From Mariniflexile gromovii (GTDB lineage Bacteria > Bacteroidota > Bacteroidia > Flavobacteriales > Flavobacteriaceae), in assembly GCF_017814435.1 (NCBI RefSeq), contig NZ_JAGJCB010000019.1:1-64000 (forward strand): DNA of 64,000 nt, in the 5' to 3' direction. A model generated the notes under the pieces. That model was not told the DNA's origin. It was given only the letters and a program-made list of their open reading frames with translations, and ran no database searches. Both the position numbers and the translations under genes were made by a program. Shown here in pieces: positions 1 through 7,130 of the stretch (its first letter is position 1; every line of letters begins with the position of its first letter).

Positions 1-2
1 AT

Positions 3-199
3 CACACATTTATAGCAAGTGGACAGGTTTATTATAACTTATAATCATACAGATGCTGGTGACCATCATGTTTTAGAATGGATCACATATAGGATGCGGA
101 GCAAGTTATTTAAAAGGCCATTGGAATATTGATAATCCTATCGGAATTATCAACATTCCAACACCACAGAATCATCATTATGAGATAATTAAAATATAA
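3..199 (+). pseudogene. frame-broken C-terminal gene fragment at window edge
   Basis: Three short stretches in different frames read on from one another. Frame 3 gives HTFIASGQVYYNL, frame 1 (from about 52) gives AGDHHVLEWITY, and frame 2 (77-199) gives GSHIGCGASYLKGHWNIDN and continues to a TAA at 197-199. Together they look like one C-terminus broken by two single-base shifts. I do not recognise the family. It could also be chance coding-like sequence, and the upstream part lies outside the window. Confidence 0.35.
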
Positions 200-245
200 A
201 TATTAACTTTGAAGAACTAGGCTAGTGCTTTTCATAGGACATGGT

Positions 246-257
246 GTTGTGTTTTAG
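246..257. repeat. cassette-boundary core sequence (GTTGTGT type)
   Basis: GTTGTGTTTTAG lies a few bases beyond the stop codon of the minus-strand gene at 262-669. On the minus strand it reads ACACAAC, the same core found at 1295, 1487 and 2295. It is the weakest of the matches, so its membership rests mainly on its position at a gene boundary. Confidence 0.35.
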
Positions 258-261
258 TTTT

Positions 262-669
262 TTATTTTTCAATCCTTGTCTTTTCAATATGTTCATACAC
301 TTTAGAAAAGGTCTGGTCTATTTCGGTTAACTTTTTTGTGTTAGTCTTTATTAAATCTGAATTCAATTTGTAAAGCGTTCTTATGTGACCGATTAGAATA
401 TTAAAAACTAATGTTGCTACTATTATTATGAATAAAGCAATGTTCTTAAAGGTTGGTTCTGTGGTTTTGAAAAAAATCAAATACGCAATAGTGCCTAATG
501 GTAATATGTATGCTAAACTAAACCATAAAACCTTAATTGCTTTAATATTTTTTAGTTTCTTTATTGGGCGAGTTTCCGCGTATTTTCTTTTCATAAAACT
601 CCAAATTTCAGCTACAATAACACCTACTATTGCGCCAATCATTATTTCAGAAGGATTAATGTCGCTCAT
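262..669 (-). CDS. small membrane protein of unknown function
   Basis: 135 residues, family not recognised. Three hydrophobic stretches are visible: about residues 8-25, 45-67 and 77-95. A charged, probably helical cytoplasmic tail rich in Lys, Glu and Thr follows. The ATG at 667-669 is the natural start. The gene stands alone between two cassette-type core sequences (246-257 and 744-765) and lies in the same orientation as the recombinase at 2385-3515, as a cassette gene would. The opposite strand is also open (428-751), but that frame has no upstream context and mirrors this gene. Confidence 0.5.
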   Translation of the reverse strand: MSDINPSEIMIGAIVGVIVAEIWSFMKRKYAETRPIKKLKNIKAIKVLWFSLAYILPLGTIAYLIFFKTTEPTFKNIALFIIIVATLVFNILIGHIRTLYKLNSDLIKTNTKKLTEIDQTFSKVYEHIEKTRIEK

Positions 670-743
670 GTTTATTATATGGTTTAATATTTTTATTAGA
701 ATTTACGTTGATGTTTTTTTAGATAAAGTTTTTAAAGTCAGTC

Positions 744-765
744 GCACGTAACAGTTGCATAATGC
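744..765. repeat. cassette-boundary core sequence, diverged copy
   Basis: GCACGTAACAGTTGCATAAT aligns with GCACACAACAATGGTATAAT at 2295-2314, with 5 differences over 20 bases. It lies between the start of the 262-669 gene and the next small gene. That position and the resemblance suggest a decayed recombination core. Confidence 0.4.
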
Positions 766-789
766 TAAGGTCAGTCAAAATTTTAAGTT

Positions 790-1005
790 ATGTCAGATAC
801 AGTTTTCAAAAGCCAGTCGGATGGTTGGATTTCAAAATATCCAGACACACTAAAGTCTATCGATGAAATGAATCATATAAATTCTTTATTTAAGGAATAT
901 CAAAAAAAATATCCGTTTACAGAAAATTTTTTTATAGCAAAAGACGAACATGACAAAGAATTATATATTATATCCGTAACTATTGATATTGACTCAATGA
1001 CTTGA
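790..1005 (+). CDS. small hypothetical protein (71 aa)
   Basis: A 71-residue soluble, charged protein starting MSDTVFKSQSDGWISKYPDT; not recognised. It has no signal peptide, membrane segment or clear motif. It is the only plus-strand gene in the accessory patch, and its 3' end overlaps the convergent minus-strand gene ending at 980 by 26 bases. Codon use looks ordinary for this DNA, but the short length leaves room for a spurious call. Confidence 0.4.
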   Translation: MSDTVFKSQSDGWISKYPDTLKSIDEMNHINSLFKEYQKKYPFTENFFIAKDEHDKELYIISVTIDIDSMT

Positions 1006-1273
1006 TGTACTCAATGTTTTTCTCTACAAAAATAAAATTACCTGCTTTTCTCATTATTCCCACAATAGTATAGTCGTCACTACTTATTGCGTTTACAGAA
1101 TAAGCCATTTCCTTATTCCAAAAGTCAAACCAATATATTTTATAATCCTTATCAATCAAATACTCAATAGGAACAATAAAGAATTTGTCGATAATTCCAC
1201 CATTCCTAGACTCAACCCTTTTTTCTAAAGGCTTTAATTTTTTTAATAATTCTAATGCTTCATCTTTACTCAT
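980..1273 (-). CDS. small hypothetical protein (97 aa)
   Basis: 97 residues from the ATG at 1271-1273 (MSKDEALELLKKLKPLEKR). A frame extension to a TTG at 1300 would run into the ACACAACGG core, so the ATG is preferred. The N-terminus is a charged amphipathic helix, followed by alternating hydrophobic strands (FFIVPIEYLI, YKIYWFDFW, YTIVGIMRK). It resembles small alpha/beta immunity-type or NTF2-like proteins only in general character, and I do not recognise the family. The first base after its promoter side is the 199-bp palindromic spacer, consistent with a cassette gene. Confidence 0.5.
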   Translation of the reverse strand: MSKDEALELLKKLKPLEKRVESRNGGIIDKFFIVPIEYLIDKDYKIYWFDFWNKEMAYSVNAISSDDYTIVGIMRKAGNFIFVEKNIEYIKSLSQYQ

Positions 1274-1294
1274 GTGTTGGTGGTTTTTGATTAA

Positions 1295-1493
1295 ACACAA
1301 CGGATTCGGCTATGATTAGTTCGGGAATTAATAGATGATTAACTTCCGATTAAGTACTTAGCCAAAACTTTTTATTTTGTTTTAATTTTATCATTTTCAA
1401 AGCCAAATCAAAAAGGTTTGGCGAACTTTATAAAAATACACTAAACTTTGGATTAAAAACCAAAACCCGTATTAATTATAGCCATTGTTGTGT
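1295..1493. repeat. 199-bp palindromic intercassette element
   Basis: Left end ACACAAC then GGCTATGATTAGTTCGGG; right end CCCGTATTAATTATAGCC then GTTGTGT. Read on opposite strands, the ends share ACACAAC, GGCTAT, ATTA and CGGG in the same order, an imperfect inverted repeat of about 30 bases per arm. The interior has no convincing gene. Elements of this size and end sequence are typical intergenic spacers in flavobacterial accessory regions. It separates two orphan genes, like an attC site in an integron. Identity as a recombination site is inference. Confidence 0.6.
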
Positions 1494-2308
1494 GCAGTAC
1501 TTTTTAGTTCAATTTAAATTTATCCAATAGGTCAATTCCAAACCTTTGACAGAAAAGTGCGAGTTCGTTGAATTCTTGATAATTGAATTCTATTCTTTGG
1601 TTTTCCGTAAAAAGTTTAGTTTTTGGTATTTCATTCATTTCCATTTTTGTTTCGGACGTTATAATGTCAAATCGTTCCAATATTTTTGTTTGTCCTTCAT
1701 TTGTCAATTTCATTTCCCAAAACCACCATTTTAGTTTAAGCCCATTTTCTGTATTAAAATCTGTTGGTCTGACAATTCCATTTCTGTGTGCCAAGCATCT
1801 TCTTACTCTGTTTATTGTCTCGACTTCCGACTTGAATTTTAGAGGATATTTTAATGAGCTTTCAACTTTTTTAATTAAAGAAGGGAAGTTTTTGGTCGAA
1901 TTGCTATCATTTGGTTCAAAGATTAATTCTTTGAATTTCTCTAAAGTCAATTTATTATTTTTTTGGATTTTTTCATTCAAATCGATTATATGTGAAAAGC
2001 TAATTAACAACTCAGTTAAGGCTGAGATTAAATCTTCAAATCCTTTTTTCAAAATCCAATACTTAAAATTCTCTTTGCTTTGTTCCAAAGTCAAATTTCC
2101 GATTGGTGTTTGCATAAAAATGGAATCTTCTTGCGAACTTAGAGATTCAGGTAATTCCGTTGTAGTTTCAAGTGCGTTCATTCCGAAAAACACAGAATTC
2201 GTGCATTCAGCCAATTTACTATTCAGAGTTATAAGTAAATCAGGTGGATTTAATTGTAATGTTGCTGTTAAATTCTCACTCATTTTTTCGTATTGCACAC
2301 AACAATGG
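1482..2308 (-). mobile_element. putative mobile cassette bounded by 19-bp inverted repeats
   Basis: CCATTGTTGTGTGCAGTAC (1482-1500) and GTATTGCACACAACAATGG (2290-2308) are inverted repeats with a single mismatch. They tightly enclose one gene (1504-2283): the stop codon lies 4 bases inside one end and the ATG 7 bases inside the other. Such tight enclosure by a near-perfect repeat is what an excisable or invertible gene cassette would look like. No transposase lies inside, so movement would depend on an enzyme in trans, the adjacent tyrosine recombinase being the obvious candidate. Confidence 0.5.
1504..2283 (-). CDS. HEPN-like domain protein, cassette gene
   Basis: 259 residues from the ATG at 2281-2283. 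The frame extends to a GTG at 2298, but that lies inside the repeat end, so the ATG is chosen. No signal peptide or membrane segment. The C-terminal half carries NRVRRCLAHRNGIV near residue 165. RRCLAH fits the RX4-6H motif of HEPN nucleases, and the surrounding helix (SEVETINRVRRCLAHRNG) is HEPN-like. HEPN proteins are often RNases in toxin-antitoxin or anti-phage systems. No antitoxin partner is visible beside it. The overall family is not recognised and the HEPN call rests on one motif. Confidence 0.55.
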   Translation of the reverse strand: MSENLTATLQLNPPDLLITLNSKLAECTNSVFFGMNALETTTELPESLSSQEDSIFMQTPIGNLTLEQSKENFKYWILKKGFEDLISALTELLISFSHIIDLNEKIQKNNKLTLEKFKELIFEPNDSNSTKNFPSLIKKVESSLKYPLKFKSEVETINRVRRCLAHRNGIVRPTDFNTENGLKLKWWFWEMKLTNEGQTKILERFDIITSETKMEMNEIPKTKLFTENQRIEFNYQEFNELALFCQRFGIDLLDKFKLN

Positions 2309-2334
2309 TATAATAAACATTATGTTTATTATAC
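2308..2334. repeat. perfect 13-bp-arm palindrome beside recombinase gene
   Basis: GTATAATAAACAT and ATGTTTATTATAC are exact inverted arms around a single central T. Read another way, this is 11-bp arms (GTATAATAAAC / GTTTATTATAC) around a 5-bp centre, the geometry of a tyrosine-recombinase core site. It begins on the last base of the 19-bp cassette repeat. It could be the attI-like insertion point of the array, or a weak AT-rich terminator for the recombinase gene. Confidence 0.5.
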
Positions 2335-2343
2335 TGCCAATTT

Positions 2344-2375
2344 AAGATATATTGAACATATGTTCTATATATCTT
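2344..2375. repeat. near-perfect 32-bp palindrome downstream of recombinase gene
   Basis: AAGATATATTGAACAT is followed by its inverted copy ATGTTCTATATATCTT, with one mismatched pair. It ends 9 bases from the stop of the recombinase gene. A terminator hairpin for that gene is possible, with T-rich DNA following in the wrong place for a strong one. A second binding site for the recombinase is the alternative. Confidence 0.45.
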
Positions 2376-2384
2376 TTATATTTT

Positions 2385-3515
2385 TTAATCGTCTAGCGGA
2401 TTTATTATTTTTTTAAAAGTAGTGGTCGCAACATGCGTATAAATTTCTGTGGTCTTGCTAGAACTATGCCCCAACAAAACTTGAATTTGCCTCAAATCTA
2501 CACCTGCCTCTAATAAATGTGTCGCAAAACTATGTCTGAGCATATGTGGAGTTACAGGTATCTTTATTCCGGCCTTTTCAGCAGCGTTTAGTACTATCTT
2601 CCCAATACTTTGACCTGAATATTGCTTGCCATACGCACCCTCAATGATATACCGTTCCGGTTTGTATTGTTTATAATAGTCGCGTAAATCTTTTAATAAT
2701 GCATGCGATAATAAGGTGTATCGATCCTTATTGCCTTTCGCCGCTTCCACACGTATCAACATGCGTTTGCTATCAATATCCGTAATTTTTAAATTCACGA
2801 GTTCATTTCTTCGCATGCCAGATGAATATAGAAGACTAACAATACATTTGTGCTTTAAGTTATTTGTATTGGATATAATGTTTAGCACGTCTTCTTTTGA
2901 AAGTATTTTTGGTAATTTCTTTTCTTTTCTAGGTCTTTCTATTTGGTAAAACCTATTGGGCATTCCCAGAACAGATTCGTAATAAAATTTAATGCTGTTA
3001 ATGGCGGAATTAATATATGAGTTCGATTTGTCTTCTTGTACGAGTTTTAAAATGTAACTTCTTACATCACTTTCATTAATGGCTATTAATTCCTTAGCAT
3101 GGTAATAATTAATAAATGCCTCAAAAGCAGATACATATGATTTTACTGTATTATTTGCATATTTCTTTAATTCTAGTTTATCTAGGTAGCTAGTAGGGCA
3201 AACTCTGTAATTGTCTGGAAGTTCTCTTTTTCTAAACCACGTAATATCTATATCCTCATTATTTTCTTTTGTAATATTTTTATCAAAAAAATGATTGCAA
3301 TTAACCCAAACAACACCATTAAATATTTCGAAAATCTTAGCAAGGTTTTCTTTACTGTTCAAAACGTAAGCCATATTAAAACTAATACTCCATTTTACAT
3401 CTGGTAATTGCTTAACAAGGGCATGGATAACCTTATCAGTGTTGAACTGTAAACCTATATACCTTTTTTCTTTGATCAAAAGATGTTTTAATGTAATGCT
3501 CCTGCCTTTGTACAT
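2385..3515 (-). CDS. tyrosine recombinase / site-specific integrase
   Basis: 376 residues. Residues 1-100 are an extra N-terminal region, 110-185 fit the SAM-like core-binding domain, and 200-370 the catalytic domain. The catalytic set is complete: Arg235 (SSGMRRNE), Lys260 (AAKGNKDR), His324 and Arg327 (PHMLRHSFATH), His350 (LLGHSS) and Tyr359 (IYTHV). The motif around HxxR and Tyr is close to integron-integrase wording, but the extra loop diagnostic of IntI is not visible, so this is a Xer/integron-like relative. It points toward the cassette-like genes at 262-2283, with two palindromes between. Likely role: excision and insertion of those cassettes (inference). Confidence 0.9.
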   Translation of the reverse strand: MYKGRSITLKHLLIKEKRYIGLQFNTDKVIHALVKQLPDVKWSISFNMAYVLNSKENLAKIFEIFNGVVWVNCNHFFDKNITKENNEDIDITWFRKRELPDNYRVCPTSYLDKLELKKYANNTVKSYVSAFEAFINYYHAKELIAINESDVRSYILKLVQEDKSNSYINSAINSIKFYYESVLGMPNRFYQIERPRKEKKLPKILSKEDVLNIISNTNNLKHKCIVSLLYSSGMRRNELVNLKITDIDSKRMLIRVEAAKGNKDRYTLLSHALLKDLRDYYKQYKPERYIIEGAYGKQYSGQSIGKIVLNAAEKAGIKIPVTPHMLRHSFATHLLEAGVDLRQIQVLLGHSSSKTTEIYTHVATTTFKKIINPLDD

Positions 3516-3606
3516 CGTTTTTTTTTATGCAAGTTAAAATAGGTAAACAAATTAGTCGTACCTTATTCGAATATGATTCGTATAAAATGCGTTTAAATTA
3601 AATATC

Positions 3607-3990
3607 ATGAGAATTTATAAGGATTGTTTACATTGTGGTAAAGAATTGAATGGAAGAACCGATAAGAAATTTTGTGACCCGCAATGTAAAAGCGGATATC
3701 AATATCAAAAAGAAAAGCAAAATCCAGAACGGTTTTATAACAAGGTAGACAACCAACTAAAACTGAACAGAAAAATACTTAAGGAATTTAATAAAGGCGG
3801 TAAGGTTACTGTTAGAGCTGAAGTTTTAAACGAATTGGGGTTTAATTATAACTTTTTTACACACTATTGGAAAAACACCAAGGGAGATGTTTATCTGTTT
3901 GTTTATGAATATGGTTTCCTAAAAAAAACTGAATTTGGGAAGGATAAATATGTATTGGTTACATGGCAGGAATATATGGAAAAAGCATAA
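3607..3990 (+). CDS. small zinc-finger-like protein
   Basis: 127 residues. The N-terminus has a CLHC pair (residues 7-10) and FCDPQC (CxxxC, about residues 23-27), a short zinc-ribbon pattern seen in small conserved Bacteroidetes proteins. The remainder is charged and soluble, with an alternating strand pattern toward the C-terminus (DVYLFVYEYGFL). It starts 91 bases from the divergent recombinase gene, so both promoters share that gap. The function is unknown. A role as DNA-binding partner of the recombinase is possible but unsupported. Confidence 0.6.
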   Translation: MRIYKDCLHCGKELNGRTDKKFCDPQCKSGYQYQKEKQNPERFYNKVDNQLKLNRKILKEFNKGGKVTVRAEVLNELGFNYNFFTHYWKNTKGDVYLFVYEYGFLKKTEFGKDKYVLVTWQEYMEKA

Positions 3991-4063
3991 AGTTTAGATA
4001 ATTTAGAGCAAATTAAATGCAGAACTATTTAGAACCTACTATTTCAATCGTTTTGAATAAAAC

Positions 4064-4315
4064 TCAATTATCAAATTCCTTTAGATAAGATTGTGTAATA
4101 CTAATATTTTGTTGGCCCAGAGATGCACTAATAATGTTGGTAGCGAGTCCTTCTCGTTTTTAAACAGTTAGTAAAACTATGTCTGGCTACAAAACTGTTT
4201 ATGGGTTTGGCTATTCTACATATTTAGGCCATTTCTTTTAATTCCTTGTTATAGCGTTGAAGGGTTTTGTGTTTAGCAATGGCAACGGGGTTAAGGTGTC
4301 TTTTAAAAGAATGGG
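4064..4315 (-). pseudogene. decayed tyrosine recombinase C-terminus
   Basis: On the minus strand one frame reads IAKHKTLQRYNKELKEMA, a TAA stop, then INSFVARHSFTNCLK. After a frameshift, GLATNIISASLGQQNISITQ and SYLKEFDN follow before TGA. The ARHSF box, the LGxxNISxTQxYL box and the final Phe-Asp-Asn are the usual C-terminus of a different Bacteroidetes integrase family from the one at 2385. One stop and one frameshift show that it is dead. The N-terminal part is missing. Confidence 0.7.
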
Positions 4316-4402
4316 AAACACATATTTAGTATTAATGGAAAACTCTTTATTATTTTTAAAGGGACACATTAATAAAAAACACCAAAGTGATTGCTCATTG
4401 AA

Positions 4403-6103
4403 TCATAATAAATCCCTAGATTCCAGTTTACTACGCTTCATCTTTATTTTTTTAAGCATCCAATCAGGGTAGTTGCTATTGTTTTCTGCTTCAAAAACCC
4501 TTAAATGTTGGTCGGGTGATGGTTTAATCAAATCATCTTGTCGACAACCTAAAATACGGGCGGCTGTTTGCACACCTGAGTAACTTGCGCCCGAAATGCC
4601 ATGAGATACAATACTGGCACCACACATATATAAGCTTTCTATTTCTGTTTTCGCTTTGTAGGCAAATGGGCCAATATGTTTTAGGCTTTTTTCAGTGCCA
4701 TAAACATTGCCACGTGTTGAATGAATATAGTATTTATTGGTTAGTGGTGTGCCTAATTCTTGTTGTACCACATGATTTGAAATACCAGGAATTACTTTCT
4801 CTAAAGTCACAAAAAATTTAGCAATTATCTGTTCTTTAAATTTTAAATATGCTTCAGAACGATCTGTGTTTTCACCATGAAAATCATTAAAAGCATCATA
4901 ATTAATATAAGTAATGGCTTCTAAAGTATGATGTTTGCCATCAAAACTAATAGGATCTTTTAATGTGGTGCAACTAATAAACATTCCAGAAAACTCTTCG
5001 CCTTCTAAAATATTGTTTTTCTGCATATCAGTAAACAAATCATCCATATTTTCATTTGGCAAACGCCATATGTTTCCAGAATCTATGCCTGCTTTTGTAA
5101 CGTCCATAGCTACCGTTAAAAAAAGCATTAAAGAGGTGCATGAATATTCCGTTTTATTAAGTTTTTTCTTTAATTTATTACTTAAATGATTTTCTCCTAT
5201 CAACTTTAGGTAGGTAGTTGCTGGATCTGCATTGGAAATAATATATTTGGCATATATGTGTTCACCATTTACCAATTTTACTCCTGTCGCTTTTTTTCCT
5301 TTACCATTAGTTTCTATAAGAATGTGTTTTATAGCGGTACTGGTTTTTATGATGCCATTTTTTGCTTTTATGGCGTTTGTCATCGATTTTACAATAGCAC
5401 CACCACCTCCCATGGGGTAAAAACCACCAACATGGTAATGGTACATAATTGCTGCATGCATTATAAAACTAGCTTTTTCAGGAGGTAATCCATGATTGCC
5501 AAACTGAATACTTAAAATACGCTTTAGTAGTGGGTCTTTAAAGTACCAGCCCAAAACGCGTTTTAGGCTGAATGGAAAATATTTCCCCATGTGTTTTGTG
5601 CGAAACGGAATGGTAATAAGTTGCCAAAAACCTTTCACTTTTGGTAATAAACCTATCTGTTTACCTATATTTATAATGAGTTTTAAATATTTCACAATAT
5701 TTTTCCGCTCATCAGGAAAGCGCTGAATCAATCGATCTTCAAATAATTTAAAATCTGTAGGATAATCAAAACGTTCATCTCCTATCTGACAATGCTCAAA
5801 GGAATCTGGTTTTTGACGATAAAATACCATATCATTAGCTATGCCTAAACCTTCATAAAGTTCACTTGTAGATAAGCCGTTTCCAACCAATCCAACATAG
5901 TGTACTCCAGGTGTAAAACGGTGCCCATTAAGATAAAAACTATGGCACCAACCACCAGGAACATCGTGCTGTTCTAAAACCAATACTTTTTGTCCGGCTC
6001 TTGATAAGCATATGGCCGCTGCTAATCCGCCAACGCCAGAACCTATAATAATAGTATCAAATGTCTTGTTATTTAGGTCTTTGGAAAGGGTATCCGTTGG
6101 CAT
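4403..6103 (-). CDS. phytoene desaturase/carotene isomerase-like FAD oxidoreductase
   Basis: 566 residues. The N-terminal Rossmann FAD site is IIIGSGVGGLAAAICLSRAG (about residues 19-38), with VLVLEQHDVPGGWCHSF and TPGVHYVG after it, the hallmark of the CrtI / CRTISO / retinol saturase family. The C-terminal FAD motif is YMCGASIVSHGISGASYSG. Length is usual for the family. Such enzymes isomerise, saturate or desaturate polyenes, so a step on the pigment chain is plausible. It lies at the edge of the flexirubin-type cluster on the opposite strand. A second family member is at 34509-36044. A separate carotenoid or lipid role cannot be excluded. Confidence 0.85.
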   Translation of the reverse strand: MPTDTLSKDLNNKTFDTIIIGSGVGGLAAAICLSRAGQKVLVLEQHDVPGGWCHSFYLNGHRFTPGVHYVGLVGNGLSTSELYEGLGIANDMVFYRQKPDSFEHCQIGDERFDYPTDFKLFEDRLIQRFPDERKNIVKYLKLIINIGKQIGLLPKVKGFWQLITIPFRTKHMGKYFPFSLKRVLGWYFKDPLLKRILSIQFGNHGLPPEKASFIMHAAIMYHYHVGGFYPMGGGGAIVKSMTNAIKAKNGIIKTSTAIKHILIETNGKGKKATGVKLVNGEHIYAKYIISNADPATTYLKLIGENHLSNKLKKKLNKTEYSCTSLMLFLTVAMDVTKAGIDSGNIWRLPNENMDDLFTDMQKNNILEGEEFSGMFISCTTLKDPISFDGKHHTLEAITYINYDAFNDFHGENTDRSEAYLKFKEQIIAKFFVTLEKVIPGISNHVVQQELGTPLTNKYYIHSTRGNVYGTEKSLKHIGPFAYKAKTEIESLYMCGASIVSHGISGASYSGVQTAARILGCRQDDLIKPSPDQHLRVFEAENNSNYPDWMLKKIKMKRSKLESRDLL

Positions 6104-6370
6104 TTACGGGCGTATTTAAGTTCTATTGTTTTAAGTTGAACTATGTAAATGTAACCATTTTTAAAGATAGATATTGAAACTATTTTTTAAGTTCACTTTG
6201 TTTTTCAGTCCGTTACAATTAAATGGATTGTTTGTAATGTATAATGCAGTATACGAGTCTCTTATCCAGTAAGATAAGTTTATTCCATCTGGCGTAAATA
6301 TTTTATGACATAAAAAGACGTTTAGCTAAAAATAAATTTATAAATTCATCGGCTAACAAATAAGTCTATT

Positions 6371-6976
6371 ATGAAAAAACAAGTATCTATTATTTTGGTA
6401 TTATTCTGTACCACATTCATGTTTGCTCAAAAAGCAGATATTCTTAAGGGTGATTGGAAAAATTTAAAAGGAATTAAAGAGTTCAATTTGGTGTTTGATT
6501 ACTCAAATTTAGAAATTCCTAAGTTTGAAAACGAAGAAGCCTTTTTAAAGGACAAAATGGACAAAAGGAATGAAAAAGAGCCAGGAGATGGTGAGCGCTT
6601 TAAAAAATCGTGGTTTGCTGATAGAGAAGATAGATACGAACCTAAGTTTATTGAATCGTTTAACAAACGATGGGAAAATAATGAGGTACAGGTAGGTAAA
6701 GATTTAGCTGATGCTGAATATACCATTAAAATACATACTACATTTATGTATCCAGGTTACAACGTGGGTGTTATGAGACAAAACTCTAAAATTGATGCGA
6801 TATTATCTTTTTATAAAAACGACAATCCGAGTGAGATAATATTTGAAATAAAATATACAAAAGCAGAAGGTTATGGTGCTTTTGGAAACGATTACAATTC
6901 TGGATATAGAATTTCTGAAGCTTACGCAAAACTAGCTAAAACGTTTGCTGCCCATTTAGAAAAGAAAGCAAAATAA
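6371..6976 (+). CDS. secreted protein of unknown function
   Basis: 201 residues with a clear signal peptide (MKKQVSIILVLFCTTFMFAQ, cleavage after about residue 20). The mature part is charged and likely alpha/beta, with a strand pattern such as YTIKIHTTFMYPGYNVGVM and a C-terminal helix. It has no Cys lipobox and no enzyme motif I recognise. It lies between two minus-strand FAD enzymes and faces 7117 convergently across an inverted repeat. Membership in the pigment cluster is uncertain. Confidence 0.7.
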   Translation: MKKQVSIILVLFCTTFMFAQKADILKGDWKNLKGIKEFNLVFDYSNLEIPKFENEEAFLKDKMDKRNEKEPGDGERFKKSWFADREDRYEPKFIESFNKRWENNEVQVGKDLADAEYTIKIHTTFMYPGYNVGVMRQNSKIDAILSFYKNDNPSEIIFEIKYTKAEGYGAFGNDYNSGYRISEAYAKLAKTFAAHLEKKAK

Positions 6977-6995
6977 AAACAATAAGCATTTAAAG

Positions 6996-7130
6996 AAAAA
7001 GCTGTCTAAAAAGTGTATTGTATTTACTTTGTCAGGTTGAGCTTGTCGAAACCGATATTGATTATCGATAAGTTAAAATATTTCGACAGGCTCAATATGA
7101 CACAAAATCACACTTTTTAGACAGCTTTTT
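6996..7130. repeat. 135-bp inverted repeat, probable two-way terminator
   Basis: Exact 21-base arms lie at 6996-7016 and 7110-7130 (starting AAAAAGCTGTCT, ending AGACAGCTTTTT). Inside them a second, imperfect pair GTCAGGTTGAGCTTGTCGAA / TTCGACAGGCTCAATATGAC brings the fold down to a short loop. It lies between convergent genes, so a bidirectional terminator is the simple reading. The right arm also encodes the last codons of the 7117-8364 gene. The inner GAGC-GTCGA words resemble the repeat at 49805-49864, suggesting a dispersed family. Confidence 0.7.

Noticed and set aside
428-751. 107-residue plus-strand frame opposite the small membrane protein
   Set aside because: Hydrophobic on both strands because the true gene is; the minus-strand product has clear membrane segments plus a charged tail and sits properly between boundary cores.
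1583-2416. 277-residue plus-strand frame opposite the HEPN-like gene
   Set aside because: Low-complexity Phe/Ser-rich translation, runs across the inverted repeat and both palindromes, and has no start context. The minus-strand gene with a HEPN motif explains the open frame.
2385-3515. Canonical integron integrase IntI
   Set aside because: Catalytic residues fit, but the extra helix-loop region typical of IntI between the Lys box and the HxxR box is not visible, so only integron-like is claimed.
4257-4472. 71-residue plus-strand frame
   Set aside because: It overlaps the decayed recombinase and the 3' end of the FAD oxidoreductase gene and has no protein-like features.
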